Notes under the pieces: model-generated
Databases searched by the model: none
Told to the model about the DNA's origin: nothing
Seen by the model: only the letters and a program-made list of their open reading frames with translations
Shown here: positions 28,114 to 36,121 of the stretch, piece after piece
Numbering within the stretch: position 1 is the first letter of the stretch
Layout of the letters: each line of letters begins with the position of its first letter
Position numbers and translations under genes: made by a program
Assembly (NCBI GenBank): GCA_964620675.1
Contig: CAZUJU010000005.1
Span: 33,898-97,897, forward strand
DNA: 64,000 nt
Direction: 5' to 3'
Origin: CAYSFW01 sp964620675
Lineage (GTDB): Bacteria > Pseudomonadota > Gammaproteobacteria > UWMA-0217

Positions 28114-29187
28114 CTAAAACCAGTGTTTGCGCTTGAAGTAAAAAATCATGCCGAACGCAATCGCAATCATGATCCCCCACAGCGCGGGATATCCGTAGTA
28201 CCAGTCGAGCTCCGGCATCGCCCAGGGGCTGCCGCTGCGGTCGCCGAAGTTCATGCCGTAAACGCCCGCGATGAAAGTGAGCGGTATGAATATCGTCGCG
28301 ATCACGGTCAGCACGCGCATGATTTCGTTAAGGCGAAAGCTGACGCTGGAGAGGTAGAGATCGAGCATGCTCGTAGTCATTTCGCGGTAACTTTCGAGAA
28401 GGTCAAGGATCTGGATCGCATGATCGTGGCAATCCCGAAAGTAGATCCGGTTGGTCTCATCGAGCAGCGATGCCTCGTCGCGCAGGAGCTCACTCACGGT
28501 CTCGCGCTGCGGCCACAGCGCGCGACGCAGAAGCAACGCGTCGCGCCGTAGCAGGTGCAGGCGTTGCAGGGTCGCATGCGTCGGTGCTTCGAGCAGGCTT
28601 TCCTCCAGCGCTTCGAGTTCAGCGCCGAATGCCTCCAGTACCGGGAAGCCACCATCCACGACCGTGTCAATCAGCGCATACAGCAGATAGTCCGCACCGC
28701 GCGCGCGGATCTTGCCGCGGCCATGGCGCAACCGCTCGCGGACCGCCTCGAATAGATCTTCGGCACCGTCGTGAAAACTCACGACGTAGCTCTGGCCGAA
28801 AAAGAGACTCACCTGGTCGAAAGCGAACCCACCGTCGATCATCCGCGGATGGGTCAGAACCAAAAACAGATGATCAGGATAAAGATCGAGCTTGGGGCGT
28901 TGCCCGCTGTTGGAGATATCCTCAAGCGCCAGCGGATGCAATCCGAAACCCGTCCCGAGTGCATCCAGCGCCGCCACCGACATCGGTCCTTGCACGTGAA
29001 TCCAGGTAATCTTAGGCGACTCGAGGTAAGCGCTGTATACGTCAGGCGGCAGACCAAGGCGTTCCTCGAAATGCGCCAAGTCATACTCGATCAAGCGAAT
29101 CGTTGCCGACGCCTGAGGGACTTCGTGCTGATGCAGGGTGCCGGGCGTTGTCCCCGGCGGATGGAAGCGCTTGTCGAAAAGTGCCAT
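28114..29187 (-). CDS. corA: CorA-family divalent cation transporter
   Basis: A 357-residue CorA protein. It has a long cytoplasmic N-terminal funnel domain, then two membrane spans. The signature YGMNF (in FIAGVYGMNFG) closes the first span and is the Mg2+ selectivity motif; the short C-terminal tail ends in basic FKRKHWF. The start at 29187 is chosen because it gives a normal N-terminus (MALFDKRF); the longer frame to 29238 adds residues without family support. It mediates Mg2+ uptake, possibly Co2+ or Ni2+. There is no Mg-sensing leader that I can recognise. Confidence 0.9.
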   Translation of the reverse strand: MALFDKRFHPPGTTPGTLHQHEVPQASATIRLIEYDLAHFEERLGLPPDVYSAYLESPKITWIHVQGPMSVAALDALGTGFGLHPLALEDISNSGQRPKLDLYPDHLFLVLTHPRMIDGGFAFDQVSLFFGQSYVVSFHDGAEDLFEAVRERLRHGRGKIRARGADYLLYALIDTVVDGGFPVLEAFGAELEALEESLLEAPTHATLQRLHLLRRDALLLRRALWPQRETVSELLRDEASLLDETNRIYFRDCHDHAIQILDLLESYREMTTSMLDLYLSSVSFRLNEIMRVLTVIATIFIPLTFIAGVYGMNFGDRSGSPWAMPELDWYYGYPALWGIMIAIAFGMIFYFKRKHWF

Positions 29188-29318
29188 ACCGCGTGTTCGC
29201 TGGGTTCCGGACGTGCAGGGAGGCGCTGCGACCGTCAACGATCGGTGACTCAGTCACTGAAAACATTGACCAATGACATCACAATCAGCGCCACAATTTA
29301 ACTTAGTGGAGTTTTATC

Positions 29319-29504
29319 ATGAAGCAAAACGTCGGCGGCATCGACAAAGTCTTGCGCATCATTGTAGGTCTGGCCTTGATCGCGCTGGTATTCGTGGGAC
29401 CGCAAACGGCTTGGGGTTGGATCGGTGTGGTGCCGCTGATCACTGCGCTGGTTGGCTTTTGCCCCGCCTACAGCCTGATTGGCTTGCGCACCAACAAGAG
29501 CTAG
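29319..29504 (+). CDS. DUF2892 small membrane protein
   Basis: A 61-residue protein with two hydrophobic segments, MKQNVGGIDKVLRIIVGLALI then a GWIGVVPLITALVGFCPAYSL stretch. NVGxxDRxxRxxxGxxLI followed by GFCPAYxLxG is the DUF2892/YgaP C-terminal signature. TGGAG precedes the ATG at 29319. A short hairpin (GGGTGGT/ACCACCC, 29524-29542) follows without a T-tract. The Cys in GFCPAY is conserved in the family. In other proteins this domain anchors rhodanese, so sulfur-related roles are suggested but not shown here. Confidence 0.85.
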   Translation: MKQNVGGIDKVLRIIVGLALIALVFVGPQTAWGWIGVVPLITALVGFCPAYSLIGLRTNKS

Positions 29505-29579
29505 GCGCTCCGTGCATCGGATGGGGTGGTGTATAACCACCCTGCCCGGCACGGGAACACCCGCGAGGCCGCGCCCGCA

Positions 29580-30209
29580 TTAGATCTTGATTAGACTCAT
29601 CACCTCAGCGCGGGTGCGATCGCTATCCGCGAACGTGCCGCGCATCGCGCTGGTGACGGTCGAGCTGTTCTGCTTCTGCACGCCCCGCATCATCATGCAA
29701 AAGTGGCTCGCCTCCAGAATAACCGCAACCCCATGCGGCTGAAGCGCCGCCATCAAGGCATCGGCGACTTGATTTGTCAGTCGCTCCTGCACTTGCAGTC
29801 GCCGCGCGAAGAGATCGACGATGCGCGCGATCTTGCTGAGCCCAATCACCCGATTGTTCGGCAAATACGCGACATGGGCCTTGCCGAAAAACGGCAGGAC
29901 GTGGTGTTCGCACATCGAATAAAACTCGATATCCCGCACCAACACCATCTCCTCGCAGACCTCATCGAACACCGCGTCGCGCACGACATCCTCCACCGTG
30001 CTGTTGTACCCGCTGGTCAGGAAGTCAAACGCCTTGGCCACGCGCATGGGGGTACGCTTTAAACCGTCACGCTCCGGGTCCTCACCGAAGCGCACGAGCA
30101 TCTCGCGCACCAGGCTTTCGAATTCCGCATCGTAGGTTTCGCCCTTTTCGGCGTCGAGGCTGGTCGCATAGCGCCCGGTGACCGCGAAAGGCAGTTTCTT
30201 GTCGCTCAT
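29580..30209 (-). CDS. folE: GTP cyclohydrolase I
   Basis: A 209-residue FolE, first enzyme of tetrahydrofolate synthesis (GTP to 7,8-dihydroneopterin triphosphate). Zinc and catalytic residues are in SMCEHHVLPFFGKAHVAY and in SHFCMMMRGV. The remaining signatures RVIGLSKIARIVD and QERLTNQVADAL are intact. The ATG at 30209 gives the family length; the longer frame to 30290 adds unrelated residues. I do not see a strong ribosome binding site. FolK, a later step of the same pathway, lies 14 kb away in the window. Confidence 0.95.
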   Translation of the reverse strand: MSDKKLPFAVTGRYATSLDAEKGETYDAEFESLVREMLVRFGEDPERDGLKRTPMRVAKAFDFLTSGYNSTVEDVVRDAVFDEVCEEMVLVRDIEFYSMCEHHVLPFFGKAHVAYLPNNRVIGLSKIARIVDLFARRLQVQERLTNQVADALMAALQPHGVAVILEASHFCMMMRGVQKQNSSTVTSAMRGTFADSDRTRAEVMSLIKI

Positions 30210-30506
30210 GGGAGGGATACCTGATTTTTCTCGCTGTGACCTCGCGTTTTTAACGATACTTCGTGCGGAAAGCGAATTCCTGAGCGGCAAGTCGGGATTA
30301 TGCCGAACGGCTCAACGGGTGCGACATTTCGACCCGAGGTGCGCGGCGAACGGTGATCGAGCGAGTAGGCCATCTCGCGTCAATCAATGGCGAACGGCGG
30401 TTAGAACATGAATGGATTGACCGGCGTGATGAAATCAACCGTCGGGTTTAACGCCGGCAACGCGACACTGCGGCGCGTGTATACCGGCGTAGCCGACTGA
30501 TTGATT

Positions 30507-30583
30507 TGGTCGGGACGGAAGGATTTGAACCTTCGACCCCCACAACCCCATTGTGGTGCGCTACCAGACTGCGCTACGCCCCG
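30507..30583 (-). tRNA. tRNA-Pro (anticodon GGG)
   Basis: Read on the minus strand the sequence starts CGGGGCGTAGCGCAGTCTGG and ends CGTCCCGACCA. It has a 7-base-pair acceptor stem (one G-U), a normal D-arm, an anticodon stem CCACA/TGTGG with loop ATGGGGT (anticodon GGG), and a T-arm with loop TTCAAAT. The 3' CCA is encoded. A tRNA-Pro directly downstream of the ihfA-merR genes is a frequent gammaproteobacterial arrangement and sometimes an integration site; no integrase or duplicated end is present. Confidence 0.97.
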
Positions 30584-30610
30584 AGAAAGCGAGTGGCGGA
30601 CTATAGAGAA

Positions 30611-30964
30611 CTACTTCAGCAATTTCAACAGATCTTCCAGCTCGGTACAGATCTGACGCACGATCTGGTGGCTCTGTGACTGATCGTCCTTGGACTCGCT
30701 GCCGGAGAGCTTCTGCCGCGCGCCCCCGATCGTGTAGCCGTGTTCGTAAAGGAGACTACGGATCTGGCGGATCAGAAGCACATCCTGACGCTGATAATAA
30801 CGCCGGTTACCGCGCCGCTTGACTGGCTTGAGCGTCGGAAACTCTTGCTCCCAATAGCGCAGCACGTGCGGCTTGACGCCGCATAGCTCACTGACCTCGC
30901 CGATGGTGAAGTACCGTTTTCCGGGGATGACCGGAAGTTCGCTATTGTTACCTGCTTCCAGCAT
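30611..30964 (-). CDS. MerR-family transcriptional regulator
   Basis: A 117-residue short MerR protein. The winged helix reads FTIGEVSELCGVKPHVLRYW, then RRYYQRQDVLLIRQIRSLLY. The C-terminal part lacks a metal-binding cysteine pair and is a short helix for dimerisation. The gene overlaps ihfA by 17 bases, so it is translated with it; this merR always trails ihfA in many gammaproteobacteria. The ligand is unknown. Confidence 0.9.
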   Translation of the reverse strand: MLEAGNNSELPVIPGKRYFTIGEVSELCGVKPHVLRYWEQEFPTLKPVKRRGNRRYYQRQDVLLIRQIRSLLYEHGYTIGGARQKLSGSESKDDQSQSHQIVRQICTELEDLLKLLK

Positions 30965-31244
30965 ACCCTTCTACTCGCGTCTTGAGTTTTTGCCCCGGCC
31001 TGAAGGTGACCACCCGTCGTGCGGTGATCGGGATCTCTTCTCCCGTCTTGGGATTACGCCCAGGGCGTTGTGACTTATCGCGGAGGATAAAGTTGCCGAA
31101 CCCGGAGAGCTTTACATTCGAGCCATCCTGGAGTGCAACCCGAATCTCCTCGAAGAACAGTTCGACGAGTTCTTTGGCTTCGCGCTTGTTGAGACCGAGC
31201 TCCTCGAAGAGCTTTTCGGCCATATCCGCTTTTGTTAATGCCAT
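30948..31244 (-). CDS. ihfA: Integration host factor subunit alpha
   Basis: A 98-residue IHF-alpha. Beta-arm signature: LSGFGNFILRDKSQRPGRNP then KTGEEIPI, with the intercalating Pro present. It is translationally coupled to pheT (TAATG overlap at 31244). IHF bends DNA as a heterodimer with IHF-beta in recombination, replication and sigma-54 transcription. The pheT-ihfA neighbourhood is the standard gammaproteobacterial one. Confidence 0.97.
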   Translation of the reverse strand: MALTKADMAEKLFEELGLNKREAKELVELFFEEIRVALQDGSNVKLSGFGNFILRDKSQRPGRNPKTGEEIPITARRVVTFRPGQKLKTRVEGYAGSR

Positions 31245-33625
31245 TATGAGTTTCGCAATGAAGCGCCCAGATCGGTTTTAAGTTTGGCGAGCACCGCAGC
31301 CACGGCGCGCTCCACATCTTCGTCCTCTAGAGTGCGCGATATATCTTGTAAAATCAATCCTAAAGCATAACTTTTTCGACCGTTTGCTACACCCTTTCCA
31401 CTATATACATCAAAAACGGTGAATTCGCTAATCAACGGATGCGACAGCTCGCGCATGGCCAGTTCAATACGTTGATACGGCAAGGACTCATCCACCACGA
31501 TCGCGATGTCACGCCGCACGGATGGAAACCGGCTCAAGGGACGGTATCGCGGCAACGGTCGCTCGCTCAGCGCTCGCGCGTCCAGTTCGAACATAAATAC
31601 GCGCGTATCGAGTTCGAGCATGCGCTGCACCGCGGGATGCAACGCCCCGACCCAGCCAAGGTCGTTGCCGTCGAGTAACAATCGCGCAGTCTGCCCGGGG
31701 TGCAACGCTGGATGCTCGGCCACCTGCCACGCAACACGCCCGACTATACCCGCCGCGGTCAGTAGAGCTTCGACATCGCCCTTGGCATCGTGAAAATCCA
31801 CCTCCCTCGTTGCGATACCCCATTGCTGGGGTTGCACGGCACCTACCAGCGCTCCGCCGATACGCGGAGCCTGCGTCAGCTCGCCCTCTCCTTGACGGAA
31901 TACCAGGCCGTGTTCATATACGCGAATGCGGCTCTGCTGCCGGCGCAGATTGTGGGCCACAACTTGCACCAACCCCGGCCACAACGAGGTTCGCATCATC
32001 GCCAACTCGCTCGAAATCGGGTTCGCCAGCGCAAGACCCTCGGCGTCCGGATCAAGCACGGCTTGAACCTTGGGGTCGACAAAGCTGTAGCTGATCACCT
32101 CCTGATAGCCGCGATCACCCAAACGTTGCTTGAGTTCGCGCAGTGGCAATTGTGTCTCGGGCTTGGGCTGGATCGCCGCCGCCCAGAGGCGGGTATTGGC
32201 CGGGATGCGGTCATACCCGTAAACCCGCGCAAGCTCCTCGATCAGGTCCATTTCGATTCGCAGGTCGAACCGGTACGACGGCGGCGACACCCACCAGCCG
32301 GTTGCGGCGGCGCTCAGACGACAGCCAAGTGCGGTCAGGATCCGCTCGACCTCGCCATCCGCCAACGCGATGCCGAGGCGCTTGGGGATCCGCTCGCGGT
32401 GCAGCGCAATCGCCGGCAATTGCGGTAAGGCCTCGTCGACGACATGCTCGACAACGGGTCCGACCGCGCCGCCGCAGACCGCCAGGATCAGCCGCGTCGC
32501 GCGCTCCACCGCCTGACGCTGCAAGGCGAAATCGACACCCCGTTCGAAGCGGTGCGACGACTCAGTATGCAGGCCATGCGCACGCGCCCGCCCGGCGAGC
32601 GCAGCCGGCGCAAAGAACGCCGATTCGAGGAAAATATCCACGGTGGCGTCGCTCACGCCACAACCCTCGCCGCCCATCACACCCGCGAGCGCCAACACCC
32701 GCGAGGCATCGGCAATCACCAGGTCCTGCGCGCCAAGCGCAATCTCGCGCCCGTCCAATAACGTCAAACGCTCGCCCGGTTTGCCGCGGCGCACCCGGAT
32801 TTCGCGATCCAGGCGCGCCAGGTCGAAAGCGTGCATCGGTTGCCCCAACTCCAGCATGATGTAGTTGGTGATATCGACGACCGCGGAAATCGACCGCACC
32901 CCGCCGCGTTCGATCCGTCGCCGAATCCAGTCCGGGGTTACGGCATCCGGTCGAATCCCGCGAATGACCCGGCCAACGTAGCGCGGGCAAGCCTCGGACG
33001 CGAGCACCGCAACCGGAAACGTGTCGTCCAGCGAGGGCGCCACCGGCTCGACCTCGGGCGCCTGAGGCGTGTGCCCGGTGAGCGCACCGAGTTCGCGCGC
33101 GATCCCCCACACCGACAGACAATCCGAGCGGTTTGGGGTCAGGTCAATTTCAAAGATCTGCTCGTCGAGCGCGAGCGCGGTGCGCAAAGAAACCCCCGGC
33201 GTCAGCTCGGCAGGCAACTCGAGGATCCCCGCTGCGCCACCCTCGACACCGAGCTCAGCCGCGGAGCACAACATTCCCGCCGACTCGACACCGCGCAACT
33301 TCGCCCGTTTGATTTTAAGTCCATTCGGAAGTTCTGCGCCCACGCGCGCCAGCGCGGTCACCAGTCCAGCGCGCGCATTGGGCGCTCCACACACGACCTG
33401 CCGTGATTCGCCCTGTCCGTCGTCGACCGTGCAAACCTGGAGTTTCTCGGCATCGGGATGCGGCGCGACCGCGTTGATCCGAGCAACCACCACCTCGCTG
33501 AAAGCGGGCGCCACTGGCGACAACCCGTCAAGCTCAAGGCCCGACATGGTCAGCAAATGCCCGATTTCAGCCGCGTCCAGCGCGGGATTGATATGGCTTC
33601 GCAGCCACGATTCGCTGAATTTCAT
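31244..33625 (-). CDS. pheT: Phenylalanyl-tRNA synthetase beta subunit
   Basis: A 793-residue beta chain, near the 795 of Escherichia coli. In order: N-terminal EMAP-like tRNA-binding fold (residues about 40-150), B3/B4 editing domain (about 210-400), B5, catalytic-like core, and C-terminal anticodon-binding FDX-ACB domain (SRFPSVRRDIAIVVDESLPY near residue 705). The heterotetramer charges tRNA-Phe and edits Tyr-tRNA-Phe. It lies downstream of pheS by 97 bases and is coupled to ihfA. Confidence 0.97.
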   Translation of the reverse strand: MKFSESWLRSHINPALDAAEIGHLLTMSGLELDGLSPVAPAFSEVVVARINAVAPHPDAEKLQVCTVDDGQGESRQVVCGAPNARAGLVTALARVGAELPNGLKIKRAKLRGVESAGMLCSAAELGVEGGAAGILELPAELTPGVSLRTALALDEQIFEIDLTPNRSDCLSVWGIARELGALTGHTPQAPEVEPVAPSLDDTFPVAVLASEACPRYVGRVIRGIRPDAVTPDWIRRRIERGGVRSISAVVDITNYIMLELGQPMHAFDLARLDREIRVRRGKPGERLTLLDGREIALGAQDLVIADASRVLALAGVMGGEGCGVSDATVDIFLESAFFAPAALAGRARAHGLHTESSHRFERGVDFALQRQAVERATRLILAVCGGAVGPVVEHVVDEALPQLPAIALHRERIPKRLGIALADGEVERILTALGCRLSAAATGWWVSPPSYRFDLRIEMDLIEELARVYGYDRIPANTRLWAAAIQPKPETQLPLRELKQRLGDRGYQEVISYSFVDPKVQAVLDPDAEGLALANPISSELAMMRTSLWPGLVQVVAHNLRRQQSRIRVYEHGLVFRQGEGELTQAPRIGGALVGAVQPQQWGIATREVDFHDAKGDVEALLTAAGIVGRVAWQVAEHPALHPGQTARLLLDGNDLGWVGALHPAVQRMLELDTRVFMFELDARALSERPLPRYRPLSRFPSVRRDIAIVVDESLPYQRIELAMRELSHPLISEFTVFDVYSGKGVANGRKSYALGLILQDISRTLEDEDVERAVAAVLAKLKTDLGASLRNS

Positions 33626-33722
33626 GTCTCGGGGTTCTTATTCAAGTTTGCTTATAGGGGTCATCAGCACGTGTCGCCGTCGGGCGAGGTCAAATTTTTG
33701 CTTCGCCTCGACGCGTCGCACA

Positions 33723-34751
33723 CTAGGCGAACTCCGCGAGGAAACGCAGATCGTTCTCAAAGAACAGCCTTAGGTCGTTAACCCCATAGCGCAGCATCGC
33801 CATCCGCTCGACGCCGAGGCCAAACGCGTAGCCGGAGAAGCGGTCGCTGTCGATCGCGACGTGACGAAAGACCTCGGGGTGCACCATGCCGCAGCCCATC
33901 ACCTCCAACCAGCCGCTCTGCTTACAAACGCGACAGCCCGCGCCGGCGCACATGACACATTGAATGTCGACCTCGGCGGACGGCTCGGTGAACGGGAAGT
34001 ACGAAGGGCGAAAGCGGGTCTGGAGGGAATCGTTCTCGAAGAACGCGCGCAAAAACTGATCAAGCAAACCCTTGAGATCGGCAAATGTTACATCCTCTTC
34101 CACCAGCAATCCTTCGACCTGGTGAAACATCGGCGTGTGGGTCAAATCCGAATCACAACGATAGACCCGCCCCGGCGCAATAATGCGTAACGGCGGCGGT
34201 TGACTGGACATCACCCGAACCTGCACCGGTGAGGTGTGGGTACGCAACACCTGCCCGGTCGGAAAGTAGAAGGTATCGTGCATCGCCCGAGCCGGGTGAT
34301 GCGACGGGATATTGAGCGCCTCGAAATTATGGTAGTCGTCCTCGATCTCGGGCCCCTCGGCGACATCGAAACCCACCTGCCCCAACAAATTCACGATACG
34401 TTCGATCGTGCGCGAAACGGGATGAAGACCGCCCACGCTCTGGGCACGTCCGGGTAAGGTCACGTCGATACGCTCGGCCGCCAACTGTGAGGACAACGCT
34501 ACCGCAGCCAACTCGGTCTTGCGCGCGGCGAGTAGGTCGGCGACCTGCTGCTTGGCTTCGTTGATCGCTGCGCCCGCCAGCGGACGCTCAGCTGCGGGTA
34601 ACGTCCCTAAAGCTTTGAGCAGATCGGTCAACTGGCCCTTCTTGCCTAGAAATCGCACCCGAAGATCATCTAGCTGGCGCAGATCCTGACTCGTCGCGAT
34701 CAACTCGCGCGCTTCGGTCAAGAGTGAAGCGATTAGGTCGGTAGCGCTCAC
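33723..34751 (-). CDS. pheS: Phenylalanyl-tRNA synthetase alpha subunit
   Basis: A 342-residue catalytic subunit (Escherichia coli 327). Class II motif 2 region FHQVEGLLVEEDVTFADLKG and motif 3 GYAFGLGVERMAMLRYG are present, as is the N-terminal coiled coil. The ATG at 34751 gives family length. A terminator-like hairpin lies between rplT and pheS, so transcription of pheST is probably attenuated or partly separate from the ribosomal genes. Confidence 0.97.
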   Translation of the reverse strand: MSATDLIASLLTEARELIATSQDLRQLDDLRVRFLGKKGQLTDLLKALGTLPAAERPLAGAAINEAKQQVADLLAARKTELAAVALSSQLAAERIDVTLPGRAQSVGGLHPVSRTIERIVNLLGQVGFDVAEGPEIEDDYHNFEALNIPSHHPARAMHDTFYFPTGQVLRTHTSPVQVRVMSSQPPPLRIIAPGRVYRCDSDLTHTPMFHQVEGLLVEEDVTFADLKGLLDQFLRAFFENDSLQTRFRPSYFPFTEPSAEVDIQCVMCAGAGCRVCKQSGWLEVMGCGMVHPEVFRHVAIDSDRFSGYAFGLGVERMAMLRYGVNDLRLFFENDLRFLAEFA

Positions 34752-34775
34752 GATGATGGGCTCCCTACGAGACTA

Positions 34776-34807
34776 AAACGAAAAAGGGAAAGGTGCGCGC
34801 CTTTCCC
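34776..34807 (-). terminator. Intrinsic terminator or attenuator before pheS
   Basis: On the minus strand GGGAAAGG (34807-34800) and CCTTTCCC (34793-34786) pair perfectly around a 6-base loop and are followed by TTTTTCGTTTT. It lies 24 bases before the pheS start. In Escherichia coli an attenuator stands at this place behind a Phe-rich leader; here I find no Phe-run leader peptide in the 110 bases upstream, so control, if any, uses another signal. Confidence 0.8.
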
Positions 34808-34918
34808 CGCAGTCCGCCGTTGGGTCAGAAACCCGCGGGCGGTAGATATTTCGTACTTGCGATCGATTTGCGGAATCCGTGTGATTCGCCGCATAACGCG
34901 ACGTCGCGCGCAAGCCGT

Positions 34919-35278
34919 TCAGGCAGCCAGGGCCGCCTTGGCCTTGTTGGCGACTTGCTCGAACGCGTGCAGATCGTGCACCGCGAGATCCGCGAGGACC
35001 TTGCGATCGATCGCAACCGCGGCCTTGTTGAGGCCATCGATCAGGCGACTGTAAGACATGCCGCACATCCGCGCAGCCGCATTGATACGGACGATCCACA
35101 GCGCCCGAAACTGGCGCTTACGCTGACGGCGATCGCGATAGGCATACTGGCCAGCTTTGGTAACGGCTTGTTTGGCAACCCGGAACACACGGCTACGGGC
35201 TCCATAGTAACCCTTGGCCTTGTCTAATATCTTCTTGTGTCGGGCGCGGGCGATAACGCCTCTTTTAACTCGTGCCAT
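34919..35278 (-). CDS. rplT: Ribosomal protein L20
   Basis: A 119-residue L20, starting MARVKRGVIARARHKKILDK, highly basic. It binds 23S rRNA early in large subunit assembly and in many bacteria represses the rpmI-rplT operon. It lies 21 bases downstream of rpmI. Confidence 0.98.
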   Translation of the reverse strand: MARVKRGVIARARHKKILDKAKGYYGARSRVFRVAKQAVTKAGQYAYRDRRQRKRQFRALWIVRINAAARMCGMSYSRLIDGLNKAAVAIDRKVLADLAVHDLHAFEQVANKAKAALAA

Positions 35279-35299
35279 AGTAGTAAATCCTGTTTGCTA

Positions 35300-35497
35300 T
35301 CAGCTGTAGGGCAACAAGCGCGCGACAGCACCCGCATCACTCGGGTTCACGTGCAACTGCGAACGCAGATGACGTTTACGCTTGGTACTCTTCTTCGTCA
35401 AAATGTGGTTACGAAAGCCCTGACGCCGCTTGAATGCCCCTGAGGCAGTGCGGCGAAAGCGCTTTGCGGCGCCACGGTTGGTCTTAAGTTTCGGCAT
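35300..35497 (-). CDS. rpmI: Ribosomal protein L35
   Basis: A 65-residue L35, starting MPKLKTNRGAAKRFRRTASG. The ATG at 35497 is chosen over one at 35509 because GGAG lies 8 bases upstream and the family begins MPKLK. Its ribosome binding site directly follows the T-tract of a terminator-like hairpin. Confidence 0.97.
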   Translation of the reverse strand: MPKLKTNRGAAKRFRRTASGAFKRRQGFRNHILTKKSTKRKRHLRSQLHVNPSDAGAVARLLPYS

Positions 35498-35507
35498 CTT
35501 ACACTCC

Positions 35508-35541
35508 AAAAAAAATTCGGCGGAAACGTTACCTTCCGCCG
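35508..35541 (-). terminator. Hairpin with T8 tract directly before rpmI
   Basis: On the minus strand CGGCGGAA (35541-35534) pairs with TTCCGCCG (35525-35518), loop 8 bases, then AA and eight T (35515-35508). The T-run runs straight into the rpmI ribosome binding site GGAG. It has the form of an intrinsic terminator between infC and rpmI. It probably sets the ratio of IF3 to the ribosomal proteins or is a regulated attenuator. Confidence 0.8.
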
Positions 35542-35586
35542 TTCACACTCAACCCATCATCGGCGCCACGCGATTCTCGCGGTACG

Positions 35587-36108
35587 CTATTTCTGTTTCT
35601 TCGGCGCCAGGACCATGACCATTTGGCGCCCTTCGAGCTTCGGCTTCTGCTCTACCACCGCGATCTCGACCAGTTCGTTCTCCACGCGTTGGAGCACGTC
35701 CATACCAAGCTCCTTGTGCGACATCTCGCGCCCGCGGTAGCGAATCGTCACCTTACCTTTATTGCCCTCGTTCAAGAAGCGGGTGAGATTGCGCATCTTG
35801 ACCTGATAGTCGGCCTCGTCGGTCGTCGGACGAAACTTGACCTCCTTGATCTCGATCTGCTTCTGACGCTTGCGTGCCTGGCTCGCTTTCTTGCCTTCCT
35901 CGAACTTGAACTTGCCGAAGTCCATGATTCGACACACCGGCGGACTCGCATTCGGCACGATCTCAACCAGATCAAGCGCGGCATCTTCCGCGATGCGGTT
36001 CGCTTCGTCGATCGAAACGACTCCTACGTTTTCACCGTCCCGCCCGATGAGTCGTACCTGAGGCACCCTAATTTCGTTATTGATGCGGTGGCTCTTCGCG
36101 ATAGAGAT
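35587..36108 (-). CDS. infC: Translation initiation factor IF-3 (AUC start)
   Basis: A 173-residue IF3 (Escherichia coli 180). The N-domain SHRINNEIRVPQVRLI is complete only if translation starts upstream of the first GTG/ATG-type codon at 36066. The frame runs back to the TAG of thrS with no ATG, GTG or TTG before that, and a perfect GGAGG at 36121-36117 sits 8 bases before an ATC at 36108. Initiation at AUC is therefore the best model. IF3 rejects such codons, giving the autoregulation known for AUU-initiated infC. A second ATC lies at 36102. The C-domain (KFRPTTDEADYQVKMRNL) and C-terminal MVMVLAPKKQK are normal. Confidence 0.93.
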   Translation of the reverse strand: MSIAKSHRINNEIRVPQVRLIGRDGENVGVVSIDEANRIAEDAALDLVEIVPNASPPVCRIMDFGKFKFEEGKKASQARKRQKQIEIKEVKFRPTTDEADYQVKMRNLTRFLNEGNKGKVTIRYRGREMSHKELGMDVLQRVENELVEIAVVEQKPKLEGRQMVMVLAPKKQK

Positions 36109-36121
36109 ACGCTAATCCTCC
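36106..36121 (-). promoter_or_regulatory. infC ribosome binding site and AUC initiation codon
   Basis: GGAGG (36121-36117) lies within the last codons of thrS; an 8-base spacer leads to ATC (36108-36106). The thrS stop TAG (36114-36112) lies in the spacer, so termination on thrS and initiation on infC are 3 bases apart. Confidence 0.8.

Noticed and set aside
30507..30583. Integration site at tRNA-Pro
   Set aside because: No integrase gene and no duplicated tRNA end are found nearby.
34808..34918. PheM-type leader peptide before pheST
   Set aside because: The only small frame after rplT has a single Phe codon, so no Phe attenuation peptide is present.
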